Below are positions 27,137-36,612 of a DNA stretch of 56,867 nucleotides, in pieces. The notes under the pieces were generated by a model. It made no database searches, was not told where the DNA came from, and saw only the letters and a list, made by a program, of their open reading frames with translations. The stretch comes from an uncultured Bacteroidales bacterium. GTDB taxonomy: Bacteria; Bacteroidota; Bacteroidia; Bacteroidales; ML635J-15. The stretch spans positions 1 through 56,867 of the forward strand of contig CALJNE010000012.1 in assembly GCA_937982115.1 (NCBI GenBank). Reading direction: 5' to 3'. Position 1 is the first letter of the stretch, and each line of letters starts with the position of its first letter. Both the position numbers and the translations under genes were made by a program.

Positions 27137-27940
27137 ATGAAAAAACTCATCGCATTGTTAACTTTGGCAGGTTTACTCATTATGAGTACATCTATGGTTT
27201 TTGCTCAAGATGAAAAATCCAATGAAAAAGCAACAACAACAGAACAAGTTGCAACAGATCAGCCAGCAGCTGATGAAGATGCTGCCCCCGTTGCAGAAGA
27301 AAAGCCATTACATCAACAATTGAAAATTAAAATTATCGAAGGTGGTCCAATGTTCATGGGCTTCTTGTTGGTAACTTTAATTTTAGGTCTCGCGTTAGCT
27401 TTTGAAAGAATTATTTATCTGAATTTAGCTACTACAAATACAAAAAAACTTTTAGCAAAGATAGAAGAAGCCATAAATAATGGCGGTATAGAAGCTGCAA
27501 AAGAAGTTTGTCGCAATACCAGAGGACCGGTAGCAAGTATCTTCTATCAAGGACTCGATAGATACGATTCTGGTATTGAAGTAGTTGAAAAATCAGTTGT
27601 ATCTTATGGTTCAGTTCAAATGGGGCAATTAGAAAACGGGTTAACCTGGATTGCTTTATTTATAGCATTGGCTCCTATGTTAGGGTTTATGGGAACAGTT
27701 ATCGGTATGATACAGGCTTTCGATGCTATAGAAGCAGCAGGTGATATCAACCCGTCACTGGTTGCAGGAGGTATTAAAGTAGCTCTTATTACAACTGTAA
27801 CCGGTCTTGTTATTGCTATGATTCTCCAAGTTTTCTATAATTACATAGTTGGTAAAATTGATTCTTTGGTTAACGCAATGGAAGAATCTTCAATAGCATT
27901 AATAGACATTCTCGTTGATTATCAAAGAAAAGATAAATAA
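27137..27940 (+). CDS. ExbB/TolQ/MotA-family proton channel protein
   Basis: The stator protein of a proton-driven inner-membrane motor that powers TonB-type or related transport. It has a signal-like N-terminus, then an acidic, Ala-rich linker (residues 27-57) and three membrane segments (about 72-92, 165-190, 212-235). The core LAPMLGFMGTVIGMIQAF and GGIKVALITTVTGLVIAM is diagnostic of ExbB. At 267 residues it is longer than the minimum because of the N-terminal extension. It is followed by an unknown membrane protein and two ExbD genes. Confidence 0.9.
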   Translation: MKKLIALLTLAGLLIMSTSMVFAQDEKSNEKATTTEQVATDQPAADEDAAPVAEEKPLHQQLKIKIIEGGPMFMGFLLVTLILGLALAFERIIYLNLATTNTKKLLAKIEEAINNGGIEAAKEVCRNTRGPVASIFYQGLDRYDSGIEVVEKSVVSYGSVQMGQLENGLTWIALFIALAPMLGFMGTVIGMIQAFDAIEAAGDINPSLVAGGIKVALITTVTGLVIAMILQVFYNYIVGKIDSLVNAMEESSIALIDILVDYQRKDK

Positions 27941-27957
27941 TTTAAAAATATTGAACC

Positions 27958-28464
27958 ATGTTAGAAAAAATCGTTAAGATAACAGGCTATGTTATTCTCG
28001 GATTGGCAGCAATAATTTCTGTACTTTTCTTCCTAAAAGATGCAAAAGTTCTTCAAAATGGGCTTGATGCTTTAGGAGATGCCCCTTCAGAAGTTAAAAT
28101 TGCCGAAATAGATAAAATGGCCACAAATTGGAGTGCTATAATTGTTACTAGCTCCATAGTAATTTTTATATTGTCTGCTGCCACAATTCTTTTATTTTCT
28201 CTATATAATTTCATTAAGAATACTATTGATAACCCAAAATCTGCAATAAAACCTGCTATCGTATTAGTTTTATCTGCATTTGTTATCATTATTTCTTATT
28301 CATTAGCATCAGATGTAATGCCTGATTTTCTCGGAGCAGACAAACTCAGTATTTCAGGCAATACAATAAAATTAGTAGAAGCTTCTTTGTATTTAGTGTA
28401 TATTTTGTTTGGAATTTCTATTGTAGCCTTAATATACACAGAAGTTTCAAAAATTTTCAGATAA
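27958..28464 (+). CDS. Four-helix membrane protein, unknown
   Basis: A 168-residue protein with four membrane segments (about residues 8-25, 58-80, 96-115, 141-160) and little else; a soluble loop of about 30 residues lies after the first. It sits between exbB (18 bases away) and exbD (33 bases), in the same operon. I do not recognise the family. It may be an accessory subunit of the motor, but this is inference from position only. Confidence 0.65.
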   Translation: MLEKIVKITGYVILGLAAIISVLFFLKDAKVLQNGLDALGDAPSEVKIAEIDKMATNWSAIIVTSSIVIFILSAATILLFSLYNFIKNTIDNPKSAIKPAIVLVLSAFVIIISYSLASDVMPDFLGADKLSISGNTIKLVEASLYLVYILFGISIVALIYTEVSKIFR

Positions 28465-28497
28465 TAATGAGCAAAATTGCTTAAAAAAAATTAAATT

Positions 28498-29082
28498 ATG
28501 GCAAAACGTGAAATAAGTGAAATAAATGCCGGTTCAATGGCTGATATCGCGTTTTTACTTCTGATTTTCTTCCTGGTAACAACCACTATGGATGTTGACA
28601 CAGGGATAGCTCGACAATTACCTCCAATTCCGGAAGATAAAGCTAAAACTGAAGCCGAAATCAATCGCAGAAATATTTTCATCGTGTTGATAAATGCTCA
28701 GGATAGACTTCTAGTAAACGGGAAACCTATGAATGTAGAAGAACTCAAAGATAAAGCAAAAGAATTTATCAAGAGTGATCCTAATAATCCCGAATTACCA
28801 ACGATGGTGGAAACAAAAATTGACGGCATACCAAATCCTGTGTTAGTAAGTGAAGGAGTTATTTCTCTTCAAAACGATAGAGGTACAACCTACAAAAAAT
28901 ACATGGAAGTACAAAACGAGTTAGTAAAAGCCTATAATGAACTTCGTGATGAAGCTGCTCTGCAATACTTTGGGAAAAGACGATTTGATGATCTTACTGA
29001 AGCAGAACAGGAAGCTATCAAAAAAATATATCCTCAGCGTATTTCTGAAGCAGAACCTAAAAATATTGGAGGAAAAAAATAA
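28498..29082 (+). CDS. ExbD/TolR-family protein, first copy
   Basis: The partner of ExbB: a short cytoplasmic start, one membrane helix (about residues 14-32) with the conserved proton-binding Asp D16 in MADIAFLLLIFFLVTTTM, and a periplasmic domain. At 194 residues it is longer than most ExbD, because of an insert of charged sequence (about residues 110-160) and a Lys-rich tail. It shares one base with the next exbD (TAATG). Confidence 0.88.
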   Translation: MAKREISEINAGSMADIAFLLLIFFLVTTTMDVDTGIARQLPPIPEDKAKTEAEINRRNIFIVLINAQDRLLVNGKPMNVEELKDKAKEFIKSDPNNPELPTMVETKIDGIPNPVLVSEGVISLQNDRGTTYKKYMEVQNELVKAYNELRDEAALQYFGKRRFDDLTEAEQEAIKKIYPQRISEAEPKNIGGKK

Positions 29083-29555
29083 TGGCTAAATTTAATCGTA
29101 AAAGAAAAAAGGCTTCTATAGGGATTTCAACTGCTTCCCTCCCCGATATTGTGTTTATGTTGCTATTCTTCTTTATGGTAGCTACAACAATGAGGGAAGT
29201 AGAATTGAAAATCGAACTGCGAAATTCAGATTTACCTCAAGCCACAGAAATTAAAAAACTCGAAAAGAAATCCCTTGTTAGTTTTATCTATGTTGGTAAA
29301 CCAAAGCCAAATTATCAAAGACTATACGGAACTGAGCCCAGAATTCAATTAAATGCCTCTTTTGCTGATGTAAGTGATATTTATGAATTTATTCTGGCAG
29401 AAAGAGCAAAAAGAGATGAATCTGTTGTTCCTTTAATGACAACTTCGCTAAAAGTACATCAAGATACTAAAATGGGAATTGTTACTGACATTAAACAAGA
29501 GCTTAGAAAAGCTTCTGCTCTTAAAATTAATTATTCAGCAAGAAAAAAGATTTAA
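29082..29555 (+). CDS. ExbD/TolR-family protein, second copy
   Basis: A second ExbD paralogue of 157 residues with a basic N-terminus (KFNRKRKKAS), one membrane helix and the conserved Asp D22 in LPDIVFMLLFFFMVATTM. Two ExbD with one ExbB is common in Bacteroidota and suggests a heteromeric plug. The gene ends the operon; a strong hairpin follows. Confidence 0.88.
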   Translation: MAKFNRKRKKASIGISTASLPDIVFMLLFFFMVATTMREVELKIELRNSDLPQATEIKKLEKKSLVSFIYVGKPKPNYQRLYGTEPRIQLNASFADVSDIYEFILAERAKRDESVVPLMTTSLKVHQDTKMGIVTDIKQELRKASALKINYSARKKI

Positions 29556-29573
29556 TTTTTTATACCTTATTTT

Positions 29574-29605
29574 AAAAAGTTCGCACAGAGGCGAACTTTT
29601 TTTTT
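29574..29605 (+). terminator. Terminator after the ExbB/ExbD operon
   Basis: An 11-base stem AAAAAGTTCGC / GCGAACTTTTT with loop ACAGAG and a run of nine T. A classical intrinsic terminator. Confidence 0.88.
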
Positions 29606-29661
29606 GAACATGGCAACCTATTTTGTTTTTTTTCGTTATTTTTACACAAAAATTAATCTAT

Positions 29662-30093
29662 ATGAAAAAGTGGATTTTTACAACATTTGTATTGTTTATC
29701 TGTTTATTTTCTCAATCACAAAACTCAAATTTTATTGACTCCAGACTCTATGAGGTATATCCTTCTGAATTTCTATCAGAATTACAAACCAATAATCCTC
29801 AAGCTCTGGAATATATGAATTGGTATTTAGACAACTCCTATACTATTATAGAATTGCCCGAGTATAAACTTGAAGGACTTCCTTTTCTAATGTATTATGA
29901 TTTCGAGAATAAAAACATCTCAGATACAGTAACAGAATTGCCTACACCGTTTATTAATATTTATAAATTTTATTTCGAAAGAAAAAACGATTTAACGACT
30001 ACTTATAGAATTGGAAATACAGGATTAGCCATTGTTTTTTTCTCAGAAAAAGAACTTATAAATAAATTCAATCAGTTTAAAAATGAAAAATAA
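29662..30093 (+). CDS. Small secreted protein, unknown
   Basis: A 143-residue protein with a signal peptide (MKKWIFTTFVLFICLFSQSQ). The mature part has many Tyr, Phe and Asn (NFIDSRLYEVYPSEF, EYMNWYLDNSYTIIELPEY) and no known motif. It ends seven bases before the giant T9SS cargo gene and probably shares its mRNA. I chose the ATG at 29662 because the 13 residues before it come from non-coding AT-rich sequence and the signal peptide starts here. No family recognised. Confidence 0.6.
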   Translation: MKKWIFTTFVLFICLFSQSQNSNFIDSRLYEVYPSEFLSELQTNNPQALEYMNWYLDNSYTIIELPEYKLEGLPFLMYYDFENKNISDTVTELPTPFINIYKFYFERKNDLTTTYRIGNTGLAIVFFSEKELINKFNQFKNEK

Positions 30094-30100
30094 TAATATA

Positions 30101-33100
30101 ATGAAAAAGATAGCATTATTAGTTTCTTTTGCTTTATTATACTCGTTTGCTTTTTCGCAAACTTACTTAATGAATGCAGCTACAAATGGAACAACTATTA
30201 ATACATGTTCCGGAACATTATATGATTCTGGCGGAGCCAATGGAAATTACAGTAATAATGAAAACTATTATTTGACTATTTGCAGTTCTATTCCGGGCGG
30301 ACATGTTCAACTTACTTTTACTCAATTTCAATTAGAATCTTCGACTTTCGATTGGATGACAATTTATGACGGACCAAATCAATTCAGCCCTGTTTTAGTA
30401 AATCAACAAGGAAATCAATCCTTACTAAATCAAACTGTTACCGCTACAGGCTCTTGCCTTACAATTTGGTTCAGAACAGACGGCTCGGTTACTTATGCAG
30501 GATTTGCTGCAAATATCAGTTGTAATTTTCCATGTCAAAACTTCACCGTCAATCTAATTTCTCCTACCCTGCCGGTTTTACCCGATACAGCTGTTTATAC
30601 TTGCCCGAATGCCGGAGCTCAATTTATTGTACAAGGCAATTATCCCAACTCCGGACAAAATTACCCACAATCAGATGCTACAACCACTTTCACCTGGTAT
30701 GTTACAACTGTTCAGCAAACTTCATATAGCGGTCAGGGAATGACAACTCTACCTTATGATTTTACCACACCAGGTGGAACTTATGTAACATTTACCGCTA
30801 CTGATATTAATGGCTGTGAATATATTTATCCTGAAGACATTTTGGTTTATGTTTCCGTTCCACCTACTTTTGTGGGAACGAATGCAGACCAAACAATTAT
30901 ATGCCCTGGTGAAGAAGTAAATTTTGAAGGCTTTGTTCAGGTAGAAGAATGGGTAGTTCAAATTCCTGATATTGTAAATGAATGTTTCTGTGCTGATGAT
31001 TCACATTATCAGCAACCTCAATGTGCTCAATTTGTTCAAACTGCTTTTGCTCCCGGACAGGTTATAACCTCGGTGAATGATATTCAAAGTATTTGCATGA
31101 GGCTTGAGCATTCATATATAGGCGACCTTGACATGTGGATTACTTGTCCTAATGGACAATCAATGTACTTTATAACTTATCCCAATGGTTGTGGTTCAAC
31201 TTATTTTGGAGTACCTGTTGACAATGACAACCTTCCCTGTACAAATCAGGCAAATTGGGGAACTTTATATCATTATTGCTGGACTCCATCTGCCAATCAA
31301 ACAATACCACAAGCTTGTCCTTCATATAGTACAATGCCGGCCGGTAATTATGCCCCTGTACAACCATGGACAAATCTTATAGGATGTCCTGTTAATGGAA
31401 CTTGGCAAGTATGTTTCAGAGATAATCTATATTCGGATGATGGGGTGGTATGCGATTTTGAGTTGCACTTTTCTCCAAATATTTTACCATCACCTGGAAA
31501 CATGTGGTCATTCCAAAACACTTATGATACTAATTTGTTTGTTTGGACAGGAAATGGAATGAATCCCAATTCCGGAGGTACTGCAACAGCTTATCCCACA
31601 ACCAGCGGAGATCAAGTATTCACTTTCTCTGCAACTGATGACTTCGGTTGTACTTATGACACAACACTGGTAGTACATGTTCGAGCTGCGGACGACCCAG
31701 TTTGCTGTCAGCAACCGAATGCTTTTGCAGGACCCGATGACCATGTGTGTACAAATACATACACTTTTAATGCAAGTTTAGCACAAGGAAATACAGGTCA
31801 ATGGTCGCTTGTAAGTGGACCAGGACTAGTTACTTGGCAAAATCAAAATTCGCCAAATGCCACTGTTACAGTTAACCAGTGGGGAGTGTACGAATTTGAA
31901 TGGAGAGAAATTAATGGACCCCCAACCTGTTATGCAACAGATAGAGTAATTATTCAATTTTATCCTGTTCCAACAACTACCTTTACTTATTCACAAATTT
32001 TATGCTTTGGTAATACAACAACAATTACATATACCGGAAACGTAGGACCTACAGCAACATATAACTGGAATTTTGGAAATGGTACAGTACACAGCGGCTC
32101 CGGACAGGGACCTTATGTAGTTTCATGGAGTAATGTTGGAAACAATGCTGTAACTCTTCAAGTATCTGCAAACGGATGCGATTCTCCTGATACTCTTGTG
32201 AATATTTACAATCCTCCTGCTCTAACTCATACGTTAATAATAGAAGATGATCCTTGTTTTAATTCATGCAGAGGAAGGGCACAAATACATGTTACAGGCG
32301 GAACTCTTCCATTCACATATTCATGGACATCACCAACAAATATATTATCTAATCTATGTGCCGGTAATTATGGAATAACAGTTACCGATAACAACGGTTG
32401 TACTACCGGCCAAAATTTTGTAATAAATCAACCACCTGAACTTCTAATTACCAACGAAGTTACACAAAACCTGAGTTGCTATCAATCTAGTGACGGTTAT
32501 ATTGAAATTACGACATTTGGAGGAACAGGAAATCATACTTTCATCTGGTTAGATTCTCCGGTCAGCTCAAATATCCGAACAGGATTAAGTGCAGGTACAT
32601 ACTTTGTAACAATTATTGATGAAAATGATTGCCAAATCACAAGGCAATATACAATTACTCAACCTGATCAATTACTGATTACAATATCACCTAACACTGC
32701 AATATGTGAAGGGCAAACAACCGTAATCAGCAGTAATGCTGTAGGAGGTACTGCCCCATACAGATATTTCTGGGATGACGGAACAGGAGTTTTCCAGGCA
32801 GGACCAAGTTTAACACGAGTACCATCAGAAACTACTACATTTACATTGTACGTTCTTGATGCCAATAATTGCTTAAGTAATACCGTAAACATGACGGTTA
32901 CAGTAAGTCCTCTTATGGTTATAGATCATGTAAACATTCAAAACAACAGATGTTATAATTCCTGCGATGGTAGAGCAGAAGTATTGATGTCAGGAGGTAT
33001 TCCGCCATTCAACTATTCATGGGGATCGCCTACAAATGTATATAATGGTTTATGTGCAGGAATTTACACTTTGACTATTACTGATATAATAGGATGTAAT

Positions 33101-34672
33101 GTTAATACTTCTTTTGTAATCACTCAACCAACGCCTCTTACATATTCTACAGAAAGCCAACCAGCAACCTGTTATGGATATACTGATGGTGTGGCAACAA
33201 TTTATGTACAGGGATCTGTTCCGCCATATACTTATTTATGGCCAAACGGACATAACACAAATGTTCTAACAACAGGAGCAGGAACTTATACAGTAACTGT
33301 TACCGATGCCAACGAATGTAGAATTACCGCTCAAATAACCATTAACCAGCCAACTCCTATCTATGTAACTCCTATACCCAACAGAACTATCTGTCAGGGA
33401 CAAACAACAACTCTTTCTGCCCAAGCAACCGGAGGCACTCCTTATGCAGGAGGAGTTTACGACTTTAGATGGACAGGAAGTGACGGAAGCATTTATAATT
33501 CAAACATTTATGAAGCTTCTCCAACTCAAACAACAATTTATAATCTCGTTGTAACGGATTCTCATGGATGTACAGGTTCTCCTGCTCCCGTAACAGTAGT
33601 AGTGAACCCATCTCTTGATATTCTTTCGGTAGTTACAAGTAACGATACAATTTGTCCGGGAGATCCTGCGATAATTTATGTAGATGCTATTGGTGGAAAT
33701 GGAGGCCCCTATATTATGACCTTACAAGACGGAAGAGTTGTAGCAACACCGTTCACTGTTACTCCTGAAGAAACAACCATGTTTATAATTACACTTGCCG
33801 ATATGTGCGGAACACCACCGGTGAAGGACTCTATCCTGATAAATGTAAGACCAAAACCCGGAAATATTTTCGTTGCCGACAAAGTTGAAGGTTGTCCTCC
33901 TCTCACGATTCAATTTAACGAAAATTCTCCGGACAGAGGACAAACTTATCTCTGGGAATTTGGAGATAACGGATTTGCAACGGTTAAAAATCCTCTATAT
34001 ACCTATACAAAAGAAGGTGCTTATAGTGTCAGCCTTGAAGTTACAGATGATTTCGGTTGTAAACATAAGAGAACTGTAGAAAATATGATTATGGTTTATA
34101 CTCCGCCAAAAGCTAATTTCGTTGCTGATCCCGAAGTTGTTTCTATGCTTTCCGGCGAAGTAAAATTCATAAATCTCTCTACCAATGCGGTAAGATATTT
34201 CTGGTTCTTTGGTGATGGAGATAGTTCCATGTTTGCAGAGCCAAGACATATATTTAAAAACATCGGAGAATATGATGTAATGCTGGTTGCTGAATCTGCT
34301 CGTTATTGTCGTGATACTGTAACAAAGAAAGTTATCGTTGAAAATCAATTCTCATTCTATATTCCAACATCATTTACTCCTAACGGAGACGGCGTTAATG
34401 ATTGCTTCAGACCTTGCGGAAACGGAATAAGCAAACATGATTTCAAATTTGTAGTTTATGACCGTTGGGGTAATCCTGTATTTACAACTGAAAAATATGA
34501 TCCATCTGCTCCTTGCGATGCTTGTACAGATGGAGCCTGGGACGGCACTCGCGGAAATCGTATGAAAGGAGACCCGATTCTACCAAACGGCATTTATCAT
34601 TGGTATTGCGAATTTAAAGACTGGAACGGAACTATTTATCAAAAACATGGTACTGTTCAACTTATAAGGTAA
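30101..34672 (+). CDS. Giant T9SS type B cargo with CUB, P-domain, SprB and PKD repeats
   Basis: A 1523-residue exported protein. Order of parts: signal peptide (to FSQ, about residue 20); a CUB-like domain about 36-141; a proprotein-convertase P-like domain about 277-457, with ICMRLEHSYIGDLDMWITCP; a spacer; four SprB repeats between about 715 and 1090 (CFNSCRGRAQIHVTGG, CYQSSDGYIEI, CYNSCDGRAEVLMSGG, CYGYTDGVATIYV) interleaved with Ig-like units; two PKD domains about 1263-1410; and a C-terminal gliding-motility type domain starting IPTSFTPNGDGVNDCF. That last domain is the type B signal for T9SS export and surface attachment, often paired with a PorP/SprF partner. SprB-like proteins act as surface adhesins. 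No protease triad is present, so the P-domain is probably a binding module. Confidence 0.88.
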   Translation: MKKIALLVSFALLYSFAFSQTYLMNAATNGTTINTCSGTLYDSGGANGNYSNNENYYLTICSSIPGGHVQLTFTQFQLESSTFDWMTIYDGPNQFSPVLVNQQGNQSLLNQTVTATGSCLTIWFRTDGSVTYAGFAANISCNFPCQNFTVNLISPTLPVLPDTAVYTCPNAGAQFIVQGNYPNSGQNYPQSDATTTFTWYVTTVQQTSYSGQGMTTLPYDFTTPGGTYVTFTATDINGCEYIYPEDILVYVSVPPTFVGTNADQTIICPGEEVNFEGFVQVEEWVVQIPDIVNECFCADDSHYQQPQCAQFVQTAFAPGQVITSVNDIQSICMRLEHSYIGDLDMWITCPNGQSMYFITYPNGCGSTYFGVPVDNDNLPCTNQANWGTLYHYCWTPSANQTIPQACPSYSTMPAGNYAPVQPWTNLIGCPVNGTWQVCFRDNLYSDDGVVCDFELHFSPNILPSPGNMWSFQNTYDTNLFVWTGNGMNPNSGGTATAYPTTSGDQVFTFSATDDFGCTYDTTLVVHVRAADDPVCCQQPNAFAGPDDHVCTNTYTFNASLAQGNTGQWSLVSGPGLVTWQNQNSPNATVTVNQWGVYEFEWREINGPPTCYATDRVIIQFYPVPTTTFTYSQILCFGNTTTITYTGNVGPTATYNWNFGNGTVHSGSGQGPYVVSWSNVGNNAVTLQVSANGCDSPDTLVNIYNPPALTHTLIIEDDPCFNSCRGRAQIHVTGGTLPFTYSWTSPTNILSNLCAGNYGITVTDNNGCTTGQNFVINQPPELLITNEVTQNLSCYQSSDGYIEITTFGGTGNHTFIWLDSPVSSNIRTGLSAGTYFVTIIDENDCQITRQYTITQPDQLLITISPNTAICEGQTTVISSNAVGGTAPYRYFWDDGTGVFQAGPSLTRVPSETTTFTLYVLDANNCLSNTVNMTVTVSPLMVIDHVNIQNNRCYNSCDGRAEVLMSGGIPPFNYSWGSPTNVYNGLCAGIYTLTITDIIGCNVNTSFVITQPTPLTYSTESQPATCYGYTDGVATIYVQGSVPPYTYLWPNGHNTNVLTTGAGTYTVTVTDANECRITAQITINQPTPIYVTPIPNRTICQGQTTTLSAQATGGTPYAGGVYDFRWTGSDGSIYNSNIYEASPTQTTIYNLVVTDSHGCTGSPAPVTVVVNPSLDILSVVTSNDTICPGDPAIIYVDAIGGNGGPYIMTLQDGRVVATPFTVTPEETTMFIITLADMCGTPPVKDSILINVRPKPGNIFVADKVEGCPPLTIQFNENSPDRGQTYLWEFGDNGFATVKNPLYTYTKEGAYSVSLEVTDDFGCKHKRTVENMIMVYTPPKANFVADPEVVSMLSGEVKFINLSTNAVRYFWFFGDGDSSMFAEPRHIFKNIGEYDVMLVAESARYCRDTVTKKVIVENQFSFYIPTSFTPNGDGVNDCFRPCGNGISKHDFKFVVYDRWGNPVFTTEKYDPSAPCDACTDGAWDGTRGNRMKGDPILPNGIYHWYCEFKDWNGTIYQKHGTVQLIR

Positions 34673-34673
34673 T

Positions 34674-34701
34674 AAAAAAGCCCGAAAATTCGGGCTTTTT
34701 T
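34674..34701. terminator. Bidirectional terminator
   Basis: AAAAAA, stem GCCCG / CGGGC with AAAATT between, then TTTTTT: perfect palindrome between the giant cargo gene and the convergent minus-strand gene at 34721. Confidence 0.8.
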
Positions 34702-34720
34702 ATTATTCTAGTTTTGGGTA

Positions 34721-35236
34721 TTAATACAAAGTTTTAATTTCTTCCTTAATAAAATTAATTGCTTCCTGTGTTGGAGATTTTTCCATTTCAATAAGTTTCT
34801 CGAAAATGTTTTGGCTGAGTTTTATAGCCAGATCTGTAGGAGCACATTCTTCAGCTGCAGAATTTATAAGTTTGATAGTTTTTTCTTTTGCAATTTTCAC
34901 CTGCTCCCATGCATCAATAGAGAGATATAATTGCTGTGAAAGATTATGTTCGAACTCACTCCTGATAGTAATAAGCATTTCCTTTTGAAGTTGCTGTACT
35001 GTCATGTTAGGAGTTTGCAATCTCATGATAATACTGTTTGGAGAAATTCTTTCCAGAAATAAAATCACTCTTTCGTAGGCCTGCAACCGAATTGGAGTAA
35101 TAATCTTTTGATTCTGAAGGATAATTTGAACTCTGCGATTTTCATTTTCTTTCTGTAAAACAGTTTTTAAAACATAATAAGCTGTGATAAAAACAATTAG
35201 AGATGGAATCGTAATTTTTAAAATTTCTAAAAACAT
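34721..35236 (-). CDS. Conserved membrane-anchored protein (DUF7935-like)
   Basis: A 171-residue protein with one N-terminal membrane helix (about residues 6-26) and a helical cytoplasmic part. Segments PIRLQAYERVILFLERISP and LSQQLYLSIDAWEQVKIAKE are conserved in a Bacteroidota-wide family that I think is DUF7935, of unknown function. It is divergent from the aminotransferase gene. The family name is from memory of the pattern; function is not known. Confidence 0.65.
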   Translation of the reverse strand: MFLEILKITIPSLIVFITAYYVLKTVLQKENENRRVQIILQNQKIITPIRLQAYERVILFLERISPNSIIMRLQTPNMTVQQLQKEMLITIRSEFEHNLSQQLYLSIDAWEQVKIAKEKTIKLINSAAEECAPTDLAIKLSQNIFEKLIEMEKSPTQEAINFIKEEIKTLY

Positions 35237-35327
35237 AATGTTAAATTTTTAAAGTTTATGCTGTACAATATTATTATATTTCTGAATAACTTACTATTTT
35301 AGCATAAAAAAAATTAAAACTTTTTAT

Positions 35328-36521
35328 ATGGAACATATTTCAAGGCGTGTTAGAGAAATGGCCACATCGGCAACCCTCGCAATGGCTCAAAAGAGCAGAG
35401 AGTTAAAAAGTCAAGGGATTGATGTTATTAACCTTAGCATAGGCGAACCCGATTTTGATACTCCCGAGCACATCAAAGAAGCTGCAAAAAAGGCTATTGA
35501 TGAGAATTATACACATTATCCTCCTGTAGCAGGTTATGATTCGTTACTCGAAGCTATTGTTAAAAAATTTGAAAGAGAAAATAACTTAAAGTTCACAAAG
35601 AATCAAATTGTTGTTTCAACCGGCGCAAAACATTCGATTATAAATGTGTTTTTATCTATTCTCGATCCGGGAGACGAAGTTATAGTTCCCGCACCTTACT
35701 GGGTAAGCTACGTTGATATGGTTCGTCTTGCAGAAGGCACACCAGTAATTATTAAATGCGGAATTGAATCCGATTTCAAAATGACGGCTCAACAACTCGA
35801 AAAACATATTACTCCAAACACCAGAGCCCTAATTTTCAGTTCACCTTCAAATCCTACAGGGAAACTTTACTCTCGCGAAGAATTAGCCTCTATTGCCGCA
35901 ATTATTGCAAAATATCCGCAAATTATCGTACTTTCTGATGAAATTTATGAACATATAAATTTTGTTGGAAAACATGAAAGCATATCTCAATTTGAAGAAA
36001 TTAGAGATCGTGTTGTAATTATCAATGGAGTTTCGAAAGGCTATGCCATGACAGGATGGAGAATCGGATATATTGGAGCTCCTGTTTGGATTGCAAAAGC
36101 AGTAGAAAAATTACAAGGTCAATTTACTTCAGGAGCATGTACGATTGCTCAGAAAGCAAGTGAAGCAGCTCTTAACGCAGGAAATCAATCCTGCCTGGAA
36201 ATGACAGCCATTTTCAAAAAAAGAAGAGACCTTGTTATTGAATTACTAAAGGAAATTCCCAGACTTAAAATTAATATCCCCGAAGGAGCATTTTATGTAT
36301 TTCCCGACATCTCGGAATATATCGGAAAATCAGTTTCGGGATATACAATTACCGATGGCGACAGCTTAGCCATGTACCTTCTCGAAAAAGCAAATGTTGC
36401 ATGCGTCGGTGGTAATTCATTCGGATCCCCGGAATGTTTAAGATTATCTTATGCTACAAGCGAAGATTTAATTATTGAATCAATAAAACGGATAAAAGCA
36501 GCTCTTTTTGAACTAAAATAA
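35328..36521 (+). CDS. aspC: Aspartate aminotransferase, class I PLP enzyme
   Basis: A PLP-dependent aminotransferase of fold type I, subgroup I-gamma/Ib. The PLP lysine is near residue 237 in NGVSKGYAMTGWRIGY. Other conserved parts are INLSIGEPDFDTPEHIKEAA, SPSNPTGKLYS, LSDEIYEHI and the C-terminal RLSYATSEDLI. At 397 residues it has the normal length. It is likely to convert aspartate to oxaloacetate using 2-oxoglutarate; related enzymes accept other amino acids. It is monocistronic with its own terminator. Confidence 0.88.
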   Translation: MEHISRRVREMATSATLAMAQKSRELKSQGIDVINLSIGEPDFDTPEHIKEAAKKAIDENYTHYPPVAGYDSLLEAIVKKFERENNLKFTKNQIVVSTGAKHSIINVFLSILDPGDEVIVPAPYWVSYVDMVRLAEGTPVIIKCGIESDFKMTAQQLEKHITPNTRALIFSSPSNPTGKLYSREELASIAAIIAKYPQIIVLSDEIYEHINFVGKHESISQFEEIRDRVVIINGVSKGYAMTGWRIGYIGAPVWIAKAVEKLQGQFTSGACTIAQKASEAALNAGNQSCLEMTAIFKKRRDLVIELLKEIPRLKINIPEGAFYVFPDISEYIGKSVSGYTITDGDSLAMYLLEKANVACVGGNSFGSPECLRLSYATSEDLIIESIKRIKAALFELK

Positions 36522-36545
36522 AAAGCGGAAATTTCCGCTTTTTTT
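36521..36545 (+). terminator. Terminator after aspC
   Basis: Perfect palindrome AAAAGCGGAAATTTCCGCTTTT beginning at the last base of the stop codon, followed by more T. Classical intrinsic terminator. Confidence 0.8.
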
Positions 36546-36569
36546 ATTTTTTTTTATTTACAAAATTTG

Positions 36570-36577
36570 TAACTTTG
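36570..36577 (+). promoter_or_regulatory. Possible -7 box for the propeller protein
   Basis: TAACTTTG matches TAnnTTTG and lies 35 bases before the ATG at 36613. No -33 TTG is seen at the right distance. Confidence 0.35.
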
Positions 36578-36612
36578 CTATGTTAAGCATTATTCTCTAA
36601 TAAATTAAAACT

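Noticed and set aside
33995-34348. 117-codon minus-strand frame in the type B cargo gene
   Set aside because: Antisense to two PKD domains; no signal or motif.
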